Below are positions 29,436-37,993 of a DNA stretch of 64,000 bases, in pieces. The stretch is from NCBI RefSeq assembly GCF_030161235.1, contig NZ_BSPW01000024.1, positions 124,001 through 188,000 of the forward strand, in the 5' to 3' direction. Each line of letters opens with the position of its first letter. The stretch's first letter is position 1. Source of the DNA: Vibrio zhanjiangensis. GTDB taxonomy: Bacteria > Pseudomonadota > Gammaproteobacteria > Enterobacterales > Vibrionaceae. Below the pieces are notes generated by a model. That model saw nothing but the letters and a program-made list of their open reading frames with translations. It did no database searches and had not been told where the DNA came from. The position numbers were made by a program, and so were the translations under genes.

Positions 29436-30509
29436 ATGGGTACTAAAATGGATATTAACTCAAACTGCGCTCGCCTGAATAATTATGGATTTAAAAATCA
29501 GGTAGGGCAATCCGATAATTTATGCAAAAATATCGTTAGAATATTTAATTGTTGTGGGACTGACCAAAGCTCTTTTCAAAGTGAAAATTATATCACTGGC
29601 ATTTCCACAAGTTCTCTTGTAAGTCATAGACCAGCCAAAACTATCCAAGTATTTACTCATAATAACGCCAATAGAAAGATGAGTAAGTCTATGTGTGACT
29701 CCATTGTGAGCAGCTGTAACTCAGACATCCTATTCATATCAACTGAAGAGATGAAAAACCTGTCGGGTGCGATGAAAGATTCAATTGGCCGATCACAATA
29801 TGTGATTGTTTACAATAGCGCACAAAAAATGTTAACAGTAACAAAACCTAAGGAACTGCTATCTTTGATTAGCTGTCCTGCTTCAACCGCTCAAATTACC
29901 CTTGTTAAAAAAGGGGTAGTCGCTCCTGTCGTAATCGATCACTTTACATACAGAGATATGCTAAATAACCCTAATAAAGGTGGTACTGTCACAATACAAA
30001 AAGTGGGTGATATGAAAGTGGCCATGGTCAATATCCATCTAGACTCGCGTGACCAAGATGAAAGAAAAAAAGAGATTAATGACATACTGAACAAAATAAA
30101 AAATAAGCATAATGACATAAATCATATTATTGTTGCTGGTGACTTCAATACAAGGAATAGAAATGTACAAGGTCATTTAATAAGAGCACTACAAGATGAA
30201 GAAAGCTTTAGAACTGAATTAGGAATACCTCAAGAGTATAGTGTTAAATTGCCAACTATTTCCCAACAGGAGAACACCTATAAATGGGATGCAGACGTAA
30301 ACGCTGAAGCTAAGAGTTCGAGAAGACAAAGAAATGGTGAGATGCAGAGTGGTTATTTGGACGGTGTTGCTATTTTGACTCCCAGAGCTTTTGCTAAAGA
30401 AGGGGAAGCCGATACGGGTTCGATACTTCCAGTTGGTAAGTCGGTTGTTGGTTCTTCTTTTGGCAGTGATCATCGTGCCGTGACGGCCGAGTTCACTATA
30501 GACAGTTAA
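29436..30509 (+). CDS. Endonuclease/exonuclease/phosphatase (EEP) fold protein, orphan
   Basis: 357 residues. EEP superfamily motifs appear in order: IQVFTHNN (about 70-77), an acidic ISTEEM near 101-106, VNIHLDSRD (His200), VAGDFNTRN (Asp235, Asn237), GYLDGVAIL (about 305) and GSDHRAV (Asp/His near 344). So a metal-dependent phosphoesterase (nuclease, lipid phosphatase or similar) is likely. The first 65 residues are Ser/Asn/Cys-rich, not part of the fold, and without a classical signal peptide, reminiscent of secreted effectors. The closing IDS end and solitary position give no partner. Codons are A-rich compared with the core genes. The start (MGTKMDINS) lacks a clear ribosome-binding site; the ATG at 29448 is an alternative. 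Confidence 0.68.
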   Translation: MGTKMDINSNCARLNNYGFKNQVGQSDNLCKNIVRIFNCCGTDQSSFQSENYITGISTSSLVSHRPAKTIQVFTHNNANRKMSKSMCDSIVSSCNSDILFISTEEMKNLSGAMKDSIGRSQYVIVYNSAQKMLTVTKPKELLSLISCPASTAQITLVKKGVVAPVVIDHFTYRDMLNNPNKGGTVTIQKVGDMKVAMVNIHLDSRDQDERKKEINDILNKIKNKHNDINHIIVAGDFNTRNRNVQGHLIRALQDEESFRTELGIPQEYSVKLPTISQQENTYKWDADVNAEAKSSRRQRNGEMQSGYLDGVAILTPRAFAKEGEADTGSILPVGKSVVGSSFGSDHRAVTAEFTIDS

Positions 30510-30547
30510 TAGATATAACCGAGAGTGGCTAGCTTTGCCTCACGTCA

Positions 30548-30574
30548 GCCCTCTTCGAAATAATCGGAGAGGGC
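30548..30574. terminator. Hairpin between convergent EEP and decarboxylase genes
   Basis: A perfect 7-bp GC-rich stem (GCCCTCT / AGAGGGC) with a partly paired 13-nt loop lies between two convergent stops. Neither side has a T tract, so terminator function rests on position. Confidence 0.4.
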
Positions 30575-30586
30575 CAGAAGTTTAAG

Positions 30587-32242
30587 CTATTTCTTTTTCC
30601 ATTTAGCGTTATTGGGAAGGGATTTAGCTGGGATTTTTACTTGAATCAATGACGGGCTTTGGGAGTTTTCTAATGCATCCAAAATAGCAGACTCTAACTC
30701 ATCATAGTTTTCTACTGTCCAGCCTTTACAACCGAACACATCGGCAAGCTTGCTATAATCCCAGCGATGTAAAATACATGAGTCGTAAAACTCTCTTTCA
30801 CCGACAAAAACCTCTGCATCATAAAGCCATTGTTCAACGCCATACACACCGTTATCCATAACGAAAATAATCGGATTTAGGCCGAAACGAGTTTGGGTTG
30901 AAAGACACTGTGGCGTCATTTGAAACCCGCCATCACCGCAAAAAACGACAACGCGCTGATGACTTTGTTTGGCTAAACAGAGCCCAGTAGCCGCCGGACC
31001 TATGTAACCGATGGATGAATACGTTGGCTGGGCAATGAATCCGCGTGGCGTACCGACTTCCAGCAACATACTACCAAAAAAGTTAAGGCTGGCATCGCTT
31101 CCTACAATTGTCTGGTCATTAATATATTGCTTAGATCTAATAAACTCATAAAAGCCTTGATAGCTAATACTCCCTTCGAATGTATTTTGAGTTTGTGGGA
31201 TCTTTGTAGGGAGCTCTGCATTGTATGTGCAATCTACATCTTCGAGTAGCATCCGCTGAGTGAATTGGTAAAGTGGTACTTGTGGGGAAAAGTATTCTCG
31301 ATATTTTACTGTATCAAAGGAAACAAGCGCGGTTTTTGAATAATCGATATTTTTGCCCAAGGAGTTGATATCCGACAACCACACACCAAGACCGAGAATA
31401 AAATCAGCTTGGTCAACTAGGTTTTGCGTAGTCTCAGAAGACGCCTGTCCATCGAATACGCCCATGAAAAGGGGATCTTTCTCCGAAATAACGGCTTTGC
31501 TCACTAGTTCGGTGACATATGGAAGCCCAAGCTTCTGCACTAACTGGCTAGCCTGCTGATGAAGACCCATCCTGTCTATCTCCGCACCCAGCCACAAAAT
31601 GGGCGTATTCGCAGATTGCAGTTTTTGTTTGATGGTGACCACTGCATCATCGAGATTTTTATCTAAGGCGATAGGCTTAGCCGCTTCTAGCCTGTTTTGC
31701 GGGGAGCGGCATTTCAACTGGACCATGTCTTCTAATAACTCAATGTACACGGGTCTTTTTTGTGAAATACATGAAGTTAACGCTTGATCGATTAATCGTG
31801 GAGCCGACTCAGGATCATCTATTTTGACGGCCTCAGCAGTAATATTTTTATAAATATTTAAATCGGTTTCACCGTCTATCATGTGATGATAGATGAAGCC
31901 TGTTTGCTTAGCGGTTAGTCTTTTCTCAATACTGGGAGCACCATTAATCACAACAACAGGTACTCGCTCAGCGTAGGAGGCGGCTACGGCATTGACAGCA
32001 CTTAATGTGCCAGCAGAATAGGTGAAGCACATGGCGCCGATACCTTTAATTCTGGCATATCCATCAGCAGCATATCCCGCATTCAGTTCGTTGACTTCTT
32101 CAATCAGTTTGATATTCCTTGGTTCAATATAATTGTTGATCCAACCTACGGTGTAGTCACCAGCAATGGAGAATAAATGACCTAAACCAAGTTCTTCAAG
32201 TCTGTGCGCCAAATATTTTCCGACAGTATATTGATCTTCCAT
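30587..32242 (-). CDS. Thiamine-diphosphate 2-keto-acid decarboxylase (pyruvate/indolepyruvate decarboxylase family)
   Basis: 551 residues, the usual length. The activating Glu lies in NELNAGYAADGYAR (Glu52) and the His-His pair of true decarboxylases is at 119-120 (YHHMIDG). ThDP-binding motif CGDGGFQMTPQ...FVMDNGVYGVEQ is near 440-475. These separate it from acetolactate synthases. It would convert a 2-keto acid (pyruvate, phenylpyruvate or indolepyruvate) to the aldehyde and CO2 in the cytosol; the substrate pocket cannot be judged by eye. The start is 23 bp downstream of the MBL-fold gene's stop, so they form an operon. Confidence 0.9.
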   Translation of the reverse strand: MEDQYTVGKYLAHRLEELGLGHLFSIAGDYTVGWINNYIEPRNIKLIEEVNELNAGYAADGYARIKGIGAMCFTYSAGTLSAVNAVAASYAERVPVVVINGAPSIEKRLTAKQTGFIYHHMIDGETDLNIYKNITAEAVKIDDPESAPRLIDQALTSCISQKRPVYIELLEDMVQLKCRSPQNRLEAAKPIALDKNLDDAVVTIKQKLQSANTPILWLGAEIDRMGLHQQASQLVQKLGLPYVTELVSKAVISEKDPLFMGVFDGQASSETTQNLVDQADFILGLGVWLSDINSLGKNIDYSKTALVSFDTVKYREYFSPQVPLYQFTQRMLLEDVDCTYNAELPTKIPQTQNTFEGSISYQGFYEFIRSKQYINDQTIVGSDASLNFFGSMLLEVGTPRGFIAQPTYSSIGYIGPAATGLCLAKQSHQRVVVFCGDGGFQMTPQCLSTQTRFGLNPIIFVMDNGVYGVEQWLYDAEVFVGEREFYDSCILHRWDYSKLADVFGCKGWTVENYDELESAILDALENSQSPSLIQVKIPAKSLPNNAKWKKK

Positions 32243-32265
32243 AATTATGCCCTTCCAATTTTAAA

Positions 32266-33099
32266 TTAATACTCTCTTGCACCATCAAATAGTCTTGGTA
32301 TATATATGTCAAATATTGCAGGGCATTCTCTTTCAGAAAACCTAGATAACATAAAATCTTTGAATTCTTTGTCTTTTAATCCATTATCAATCGCATTATT
32401 GGCTGCAATTAGGTATTTAATGTTTTCCGTTACTTCTTTTTTGTCAGCTGGGAACCCATGACCTGGAAGAAATATATCATAATCAGAACATAGCATAGAT
32501 TGTAAAATATCAATCCAATGGTCAATGTATTTTGTTAAATATAGATGTGTTCCACTATATAATAAATCCTGTACAATGTAGACTCCATGTTTAGGCAGCT
32601 TAATAGTTAGAGCAAAGTCAATCTCAGTATCGATAACACGATCGATAATATATTCTATGCCGTCAATCACCTGCAGTCCTGGATAAACGACATTTTGTGG
32701 AATAACGACTTTAGTAGGAGCTAATTCTTTGCCTAGTTTTGAGATATGATCTTCTCTTGAAGCTTCTGCATGCTCTTTTAGAAAATCGATGGTTTCTGGC
32801 AATGCATAAATTTCAACATCATCAAAAGCGTCCCCCAATCCAAACCAATGGTCTGGATGGCGATGTGACAAATATACTCTCTCAATCGGTTTTCCTAAGC
32901 TATCTGCATAGGCGCGAAAACTTTTCGCGTATGGGCGAAGGAATTGGCCGTCAATAACTACCAGTGTATGTTCACTTTCAATAATGTGAGTTGCATTTGC
33001 AATATTGTTCTCTTCATATGAGGAGATAAAGGTATGAACTTTTATTTTTCCATTATTTTTAGATACTATCGTTATGGGTGTAGTAATAGGAATATTCAT
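32266..33099 (-). CDS. Metallo-beta-lactamase fold hydrolase
   Basis: 277 residues from the ATG at 33097-33099; the frame is open 40 codons further up but that part overlaps the glucoamylase terminator. No signal peptide. The di-metal motif is YLSHRHPDHW (His79, His81, Asp83, His84), with the later Asp in YIVQDLLYSG and His in FLPGHGFPADKKEV. Substrate unknown; members include lactonases, glyoxalase II-like thioesterases and alkylsulfatases. GTGAG precedes the start. It heads the operon with the keto-acid decarboxylase, so a linked substrate is possible. Confidence 0.85.
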   Translation of the reverse strand: MNIPITTPITIVSKNNGKIKVHTFISSYEENNIANATHIIESEHTLVVIDGQFLRPYAKSFRAYADSLGKPIERVYLSHRHPDHWFGLGDAFDDVEIYALPETIDFLKEHAEASREDHISKLGKELAPTKVVIPQNVVYPGLQVIDGIEYIIDRVIDTEIDFALTIKLPKHGVYIVQDLLYSGTHLYLTKYIDHWIDILQSMLCSDYDIFLPGHGFPADKKEVTENIKYLIAANNAIDNGLKDKEFKDFMLSRFSERECPAIFDIYIPRLFDGAREY

Positions 33100-33130
33100 A
33101 TTTTTACTCACAGTTCTGTAAGAAAATAAA

Positions 33131-33160
33131 AATATATCCACTTTTAAAAGTGGATATATT
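33131..33160 (-). terminator. Intrinsic terminator of the glucoamylase gene (30-bp perfect palindrome)
   Basis: A perfectly self-complementary 30-bp sequence (centre CTTTTAAAAG, arms reading ATATATCCA and TGGATATAT) lies seven bases past the glucoamylase stop. On the minus strand it continues into TTTTATTTTC. The perfect symmetry without a fixed loop also would suit a dimeric regulator site, but position favours a terminator. Confidence 0.7.
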
Positions 33161-33167
33161 ATATATT

Positions 33168-34598
33168 TTAAATCTCTTTTCTCATATCCATTGCGATTGC
33201 TACAGATACATAACTCCAAGTTAAATCATGGGCACTAGTCATATATCCATCATAACGACTAAATTGCTCGGACATAGAGTCATCGTCTGCAGAATGAATT
33301 TGAATTCTACGCAAGTAAGCATCGCCGAGAGCTTTCAATCCATTGATAATAGACTTAAACACTTTCGTTTTTGCGCCGTAATTTTCACCATCATTAATTT
33401 TTAGATTTGGGTCTACGTAGGACAATGCCAGTCTTAGTTGGCCGATATTATATTGAGTCACGTTAATGACCTTTAGAGATGAAAATCGCGCTGCTGCTTT
33501 ATAGCAAGTACCAGAAAGAGACGCCGTACACAAAAACCATGGGTTAGCGGCGCCTAATGTTCCGCTGCCAGTGTACTTGTCTTCTGGGTAACGGCCAATT
33601 CCGGGGGCAATGGGTTCCCCTATATCCGTTTTTTCGACTGCATTAATGGGATACAAGGAATCAAATACTTGATGGAGCGCATAAGCAGTAGCTAAGACCT
33701 TGTCGTTATCAGGCATGAGGAACGGGTGAGTGTCAGATTGAGACTGAAAAGTGCCTAACATCACGGCGACATCTAAATTGGATTGCTTGTAGTCCAATCC
33801 TCCGACGCGGTCTAGTGTCGCTTGAAAATAGCCTTTCTCTTCACTCCAGAAAGCATCCATCGATTGCTCAATTTGTTCTGCTTGCTCATTATAAAAATCT
33901 GCAGCGCCTTGATCTTTTAAAGTGGTTGCAAGGTCAGCGCCCTCTCTAAGTGCTGTCCGTTGTAGCATCCGAGTATAAAAATGTGTACCTTCTACTTCTT
34001 CCCATAAATCAAAACACGCTTCTTTCCAATGATTGGCGATAAAATCCAGATCAGATTTAATCACACTGAAAGAAGGTTCTTTTCCATCATATAAGACCCC
34101 AGATACGTATTCTTTTTCATTGTTATCGAGAAGTATATTGGCCCAGCGAGTGAGCGTTAGCGCCCGTTGTGCTGGGCCATCATTTTGCGGTCGACCCCAA
34201 GGGCCGTTGAATGCCTGACCAGTGACATAAAACTTGGGTTCACCAGGACTTTGACTGAGTGTAGGCGTTGTTTGATTGATTTTTGTAAACTCAACATAAT
34301 CAATCATCATGTCGAAATATTTATCTTTGAATTTACGTTTATCTTTGCCGCTCAGTTTTACGATTTCAGCCATCGTGCGGGCAGCATCTCGTATCCAGTG
34401 ATAGTAATAGTCAGGGTTATTTCGTGAGGGCGAAGCGAGTACCGCTCCCTTTTCTCCATCATCTGGAGATATGTTCGCTATCATTTTGGTGAGAATGTTT
34501 GGTCTCGCAGCAGATATCCATTGCTCTATCGGTAAAACCGATTTAGGAGCCGTTAAGCCTTTATCCACTTTCTCTAATGTGCTTGTATTCATTGGCAT
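33168..34598 (-). CDS. Glucoamylase, GH15 (fungal-type sequence)
   Basis: 476 residues. Conserved stations of GH15: NPDYYYHWIRDAA (62-73), catalytic acid Glu200 in FDLWEEVEGTHFYT, PWFLCTASL, and catalytic base Glu444 in SMSEQFSRYDGYMTSAHDLTWSY. These resemble fungal glucoamylases more than the archaeal/bacterial GH15 that carry an N-terminal beta-sandwich. There is no starch-binding domain and no signal peptide, so it should act on glycogen or maltodextrins in the cytosol, releasing beta-D-glucose. GGAAG lies before the first ATG; a second ATG is two codons on. Divergent from the GMC cluster with 340 bp between, and followed by its own terminator. Confidence 0.9.
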   Translation of the reverse strand: MPMNTSTLEKVDKGLTAPKSVLPIEQWISAARPNILTKMIANISPDDGEKGAVLASPSRNNPDYYYHWIRDAARTMAEIVKLSGKDKRKFKDKYFDMMIDYVEFTKINQTTPTLSQSPGEPKFYVTGQAFNGPWGRPQNDGPAQRALTLTRWANILLDNNEKEYVSGVLYDGKEPSFSVIKSDLDFIANHWKEACFDLWEEVEGTHFYTRMLQRTALREGADLATTLKDQGAADFYNEQAEQIEQSMDAFWSEEKGYFQATLDRVGGLDYKQSNLDVAVMLGTFQSQSDTHPFLMPDNDKVLATAYALHQVFDSLYPINAVEKTDIGEPIAPGIGRYPEDKYTGSGTLGAANPWFLCTASLSGTCYKAAARFSSLKVINVTQYNIGQLRLALSYVDPNLKINDGENYGAKTKVFKSIINGLKALGDAYLRRIQIHSADDDSMSEQFSRYDGYMTSAHDLTWSYVSVAIAMDMRKEI

Positions 34599-34938
34599 AA
34601 ACTTCCGAAGGAAATGTATCGATTAGATTTATGGAAATGCACGTGTGAGAAAAACTTCAACTAGGTAAATTTCACTTAGCTAGCCCACATTCACAAATCC
34701 TCATTTAAGCATGCGAATGCATATCGGAAGTATATTCGAAAAATAAATTTTTGCATGGAACATGACTAACTATTTCTTATATATCTGAAAAGTAAGCATA
34801 AAAAATAGGAGCAAATTTGGCTGTTCAAATTAATATGAAATCATTTTCTTATGTTGTCTTTAGGGTAAGGATTTAGCTGCTACACTGATTTTTGCCATAG
34901 GTATTGATGGCATTGGCTAGAAAAAACTGAGGCTTTCT
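34599..34938. promoter_or_regulatory. Divergent control region, glucoamylase / GMC cluster (340 bp)
   Basis: It separates two divergent transcription units and so must contain both promoters and probably shared regulation. No clear dyad operator was recognised; the centre around 34700-34760 has short repeats of GCAT. The GMC start is preceded by an ACTGAGGC stretch. No gene seen inside. Confidence 0.45.
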
Positions 34939-36864
34939 ATGAATGATCCATCATCAAAGATACAAAGTATTAATTTAAAACAAGCTGTTAGCAAGTCTGA
35001 GCTGGGCGTTTATGATGCGTTAATAATTGGTTCTGGAATTAGTGGAGCCATCGTAGCTAAAGAGCTCACCCAAAAAGGCTTATCAGTATTAATGCTTGAG
35101 GCAGGGCCCGCAAAAGACTTTACTTATAGTGGTTTTCAACAATATGTAAGTCAGTATTACGCCAACGCTTCTAAAGATAACAACGCACCCTATCCCGAAA
35201 ATCCCAATGCACCTATGCCTAGATCCACCGACATTAGTAAGTTGATTCCCGGTGTTACAAACGACAAAGGGTATATGGTTCAAAATGGCCCCTTAGCTCT
35301 TGACAGTACCTACACGCGTGTAGCAGGGGGAACAACCATGCACTGGGAAGCGAAAATTTTAAGGATGTTGCCCGAGGACTTCTCGATTAGGACTTCCTTT
35401 GGTGTCGGCCTTGACTGGCCTATCAGCTACGATGATTTGATGCCTTATTATCGAATCGCAGAGCGTGAAATTGGTGTATCAGCAAATGTAGAAGATCAGA
35501 AGTTCTATGGCATTAAGTACGAACCTGACTATGTTTATCCAATGCATGGTTTGCCTCCCTCATACTTGGATCAAGTCGTTGCAAAAGGCATCGATGGCAG
35601 CCAGTTCGATTTGTACGGTGAAAGCCATACGGTTCAAGTAAGACCTTTCCCCCAAGGTAGAAACGGGATTCCCAACAAGGCGTACAATGTTGGACAAGGC
35701 TATAAACCTAAAGGTTCCGTAAGTGGCTATCAAGTAGAGCAGGGAGGGTGGTGCCAAGGCAATAATAATTGCGTGCCCATTTGTCCTGTCCAAGCAAAAT
35801 ATGATGCTCGCAAAACGTTACTCGATGCAGCTCAAACCGGACGGCTTGACTTTTTACCCCAGGCGGTTGCGAGTAAGGTCTCGGTAAATAAGGAAGATAA
35901 TTCGATAGATAGCATTGAGTTTAAGCATTATGAGTCAGTTGAAAGTGCCGAATATACCACACATAAAGCGCGTGGAAAGATCGTCATATTGGCAACCAAT
36001 GCGGTTGAAAATGCTCGTTTGATGTTAGCGTCTGGGCTCACAAGCTCGAGTGGTTTAATAGGTAAAAATCTGATGGATCATACCTATTTGCTTACATGGG
36101 GCTTGTTACCCGAGCCAGCTGGTACCATGCGTGGTACTAAATGTACTTCGGGAATCGCAGATTTTCGACATGGTCGTGGGCGCAGCAAGCAAGCGCCTTT
36201 TGGTATTGATATTCATAATGATGGTTGGGGCTGGGCCACGGGCTCTCCTTTCACCGACATTGAACATTTAGTCGATGAGCAGAATAAGTTTGGTCGCGAA
36301 CTGAGAAAAGGGGTTGTTGATCGTATTTCAAACCAGCTTCTATTTGCCTACATGGTGGAGCAGGTCGCTGATGAAAGTAACCGTATTACCGTAGACCCTA
36401 AGTACAAAGACGCTATTGGTAATATGCGCCCAATCGTAAATTATAACTTGTCGGATTACTCAAAAGCAGGCATTGCTTACGCGAGGAAAACATCAAAAGT
36501 GTTTTTTCAACGTCTAGGTGCACAAGACTGCTCTAGTTATTCGCCATTAGACTACGGTTACTTCAATTACCAAGGAGAAAATTATTATTTTCGGGGCGGA
36601 AACCATTTCTCAGGAACGCACATAATGGGCAGTTGCTCGTCAAATTCAGTCGTCAATGAAAACCAAAAATCATGGGATCACGAGAATCTTTATTTAGTGG
36701 GGTCGGGTAGCATGCCCAGTATAGGGACATCAAATACCACATTAACTTTGGCCGCCCTTTGCTATAAGACCACGGAAGACATCTTAAGCCGACTGACGCA
36801 GTACAAGATTAGCGTTGTGTCTGATAAAGAATTCAAACTTGCAAAGGATGGTTGTTATGAATGA
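34939..36864 (+). CDS. GMC family flavin oxidoreductase (sugar dehydrogenase large-subunit-like)
   Basis: 641 residues. FAD-binding motif YDALIIGSGISGAIVAKEL at 25-43 with LMLEAGP, and RVAGGTTMHWEAKILRM typical of GMC proteins. A Cys motif GGWCQGNNNCVPICPVQAKYDA (about 270-292) is characteristic of the gluconate/fructose/glucoside dehydrogenase branch. The C-terminal catalytic region has GGNHFSGTHIMGSC and NLYLVGSGSMPSIGTSNTTLTLAAL. There is no Tat or Sec signal and no haem motif, so it looks cytosolic. It would oxidise a sugar alcohol or ring hydroxyl to the ketone. The downstream ferritin-like gene starts inside its stop (8-bp overlap), and a small-subunit gene follows, arguing for a complex. 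Confidence 0.88.
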   Translation: MNDPSSKIQSINLKQAVSKSELGVYDALIIGSGISGAIVAKELTQKGLSVLMLEAGPAKDFTYSGFQQYVSQYYANASKDNNAPYPENPNAPMPRSTDISKLIPGVTNDKGYMVQNGPLALDSTYTRVAGGTTMHWEAKILRMLPEDFSIRTSFGVGLDWPISYDDLMPYYRIAEREIGVSANVEDQKFYGIKYEPDYVYPMHGLPPSYLDQVVAKGIDGSQFDLYGESHTVQVRPFPQGRNGIPNKAYNVGQGYKPKGSVSGYQVEQGGWCQGNNNCVPICPVQAKYDARKTLLDAAQTGRLDFLPQAVASKVSVNKEDNSIDSIEFKHYESVESAEYTTHKARGKIVILATNAVENARLMLASGLTSSSGLIGKNLMDHTYLLTWGLLPEPAGTMRGTKCTSGIADFRHGRGRSKQAPFGIDIHNDGWGWATGSPFTDIEHLVDEQNKFGRELRKGVVDRISNQLLFAYMVEQVADESNRITVDPKYKDAIGNMRPIVNYNLSDYSKAGIAYARKTSKVFFQRLGAQDCSSYSPLDYGYFNYQGENYYFRGGNHFSGTHIMGSCSSNSVVNENQKSWDHENLYLVGSGSMPSIGTSNTTLTLAALCYKTTEDILSRLTQYKISVVSDKEFKLAKDGCYE

Positions 36865-37993
36865 TCGTATCATTGATTCAATAGAGCAGCTTCACTATAT
36901 GCTTGAGGCTGCGATTCAATTAGAGCATGCAACCATACCTCCTTATCTGACGGCTTTGTATAGTATTTATCCAAATACCAACCTCGAAGCTGTTGCGACG
37001 ATTAGGGCCGTGTTAGTGGAAGAAATGCTGCACCTTACCCTTGCTGCCAATGTTTTGAATTCAGTGGGCAAAAAGCCAGACCTTACTAAGAGGGGATTTG
37101 TGCCCAATTTTCCGACGTTTTTGCCCGATGGAGAGACGGACTTTAAAGTTTCAATTGCCCCGTTTTCACCAGAAACTTTAGAGACATTTTTGAACATTGA
37201 GCGACCTTCAAAAATGTCAGATACAGGTCCTCGTTCCAATTTTTGTAAAGGTTGTATACCGTGTTCAAATGTCGATAAATTTGAGTTGTCCGCCATTACT
37301 CCTCACCAAGGACACAATTACCGTTTTTATAGTATTGGCGAATTTTATGACGCGATATTGGAAGGTATTGAGTTTTTGGAAGCTGAGGCCAAGGCGAGCG
37401 GAAGCACTATATTCGTTGGTTCAAGCCATCTTCAGGTCTCGAACGCTTATTACTATTCAGGTGGCGGTGAAGTGATAGAAGTGAACGACGTAGACACAGC
37501 ACGAAAAGCACTTGAACTGATAAAAGAGCAGGGTGAGGGGCATGGAGGCAGTATCTTCAATTCAGAGGGCGAAATTTCCCACTACTATCGGTTTGAGCAG
37601 CTAAAAATGGGTCAATACTACCAAGTTGGTGACCAACCAGGTCAGCCAACAGGAGAGCGATTTAGCGTAAATTTTGAAAAGGTCTATCCAATTAAGTCTA
37701 ATCCCAAGTTAAGTGATTACCCACTTGAATCTGAATTATACCGAGCAGCTCGTTTGTTCAATCAGAACTACCTCAAGTTTTTGGCATTAGTTACAGAAGC
37801 GTTCAATGGAAACCAAAATGTTTTATTAGGGGCGGTTTGCGATATGTTCAGGCTTAAAGAAGGAGCGACTCAGCTAATACGTAATCCTATTCCTAACCAA
37901 TCTCATATCAATGGCGCTCCTACTTTCGAATTGTACAACGTCAGTCAGGAACTCAGTCAGGTTCAAATTGATGTTCAGGAGGCCTTGTCATGA
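36857..37993 (+). CDS. Ferritin-like (VioB/iminophenyl-pyruvate dimer synthase type) domain protein
   Basis: 378 residues from the ATG at 36857, which has AAAGGA at good spacing. The N-terminal helices carry LHYMLEAAIQLEHATIPPYL and VEEMLHLTLAANVLNSVGKKPDL, i.e. the Glu...Glu-x-x-His pattern of the ferritin-like domain found in VioB/RebD-type proteins. The rest has a Cys pair (FCKGCIPCSN near 133-142) and a beta-rich C-terminal half with GHGGSIFNSEGEISHYYRF. No VioA/RebO partner is present, so the pigment role of VioB does not apply; in this context it may be a di-iron or scaffold subunit of the GMC complex. Overlaps the GMC stop by 8 bp and the next gene by 4 bp. Confidence 0.75.
   Translation: MNDRIIDSIEQLHYMLEAAIQLEHATIPPYLTALYSIYPNTNLEAVATIRAVLVEEMLHLTLAANVLNSVGKKPDLTKRGFVPNFPTFLPDGETDFKVSIAPFSPETLETFLNIERPSKMSDTGPRSNFCKGCIPCSNVDKFELSAITPHQGHNYRFYSIGEFYDAILEGIEFLEAEAKASGSTIFVGSSHLQVSNAYYYSGGGEVIEVNDVDTARKALELIKEQGEGHGGSIFNSEGEISHYYRFEQLKMGQYYQVGDQPGQPTGERFSVNFEKVYPIKSNPKLSDYPLESELYRAARLFNQNYLKFLALVTEAFNGNQNVLLGAVCDMFRLKEGATQLIRNPIPNQSHINGAPTFELYNVSQELSQVQIDVQEALS

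Noticed and set aside
32739-32957. Opposite-strand frame inside the MBL-fold gene (and similar shadow frames in mukB, topA, icd)
   Set aside because: Each overlaps a well-supported conserved gene, lacks a ribosome-binding site and has no recognisable motif.
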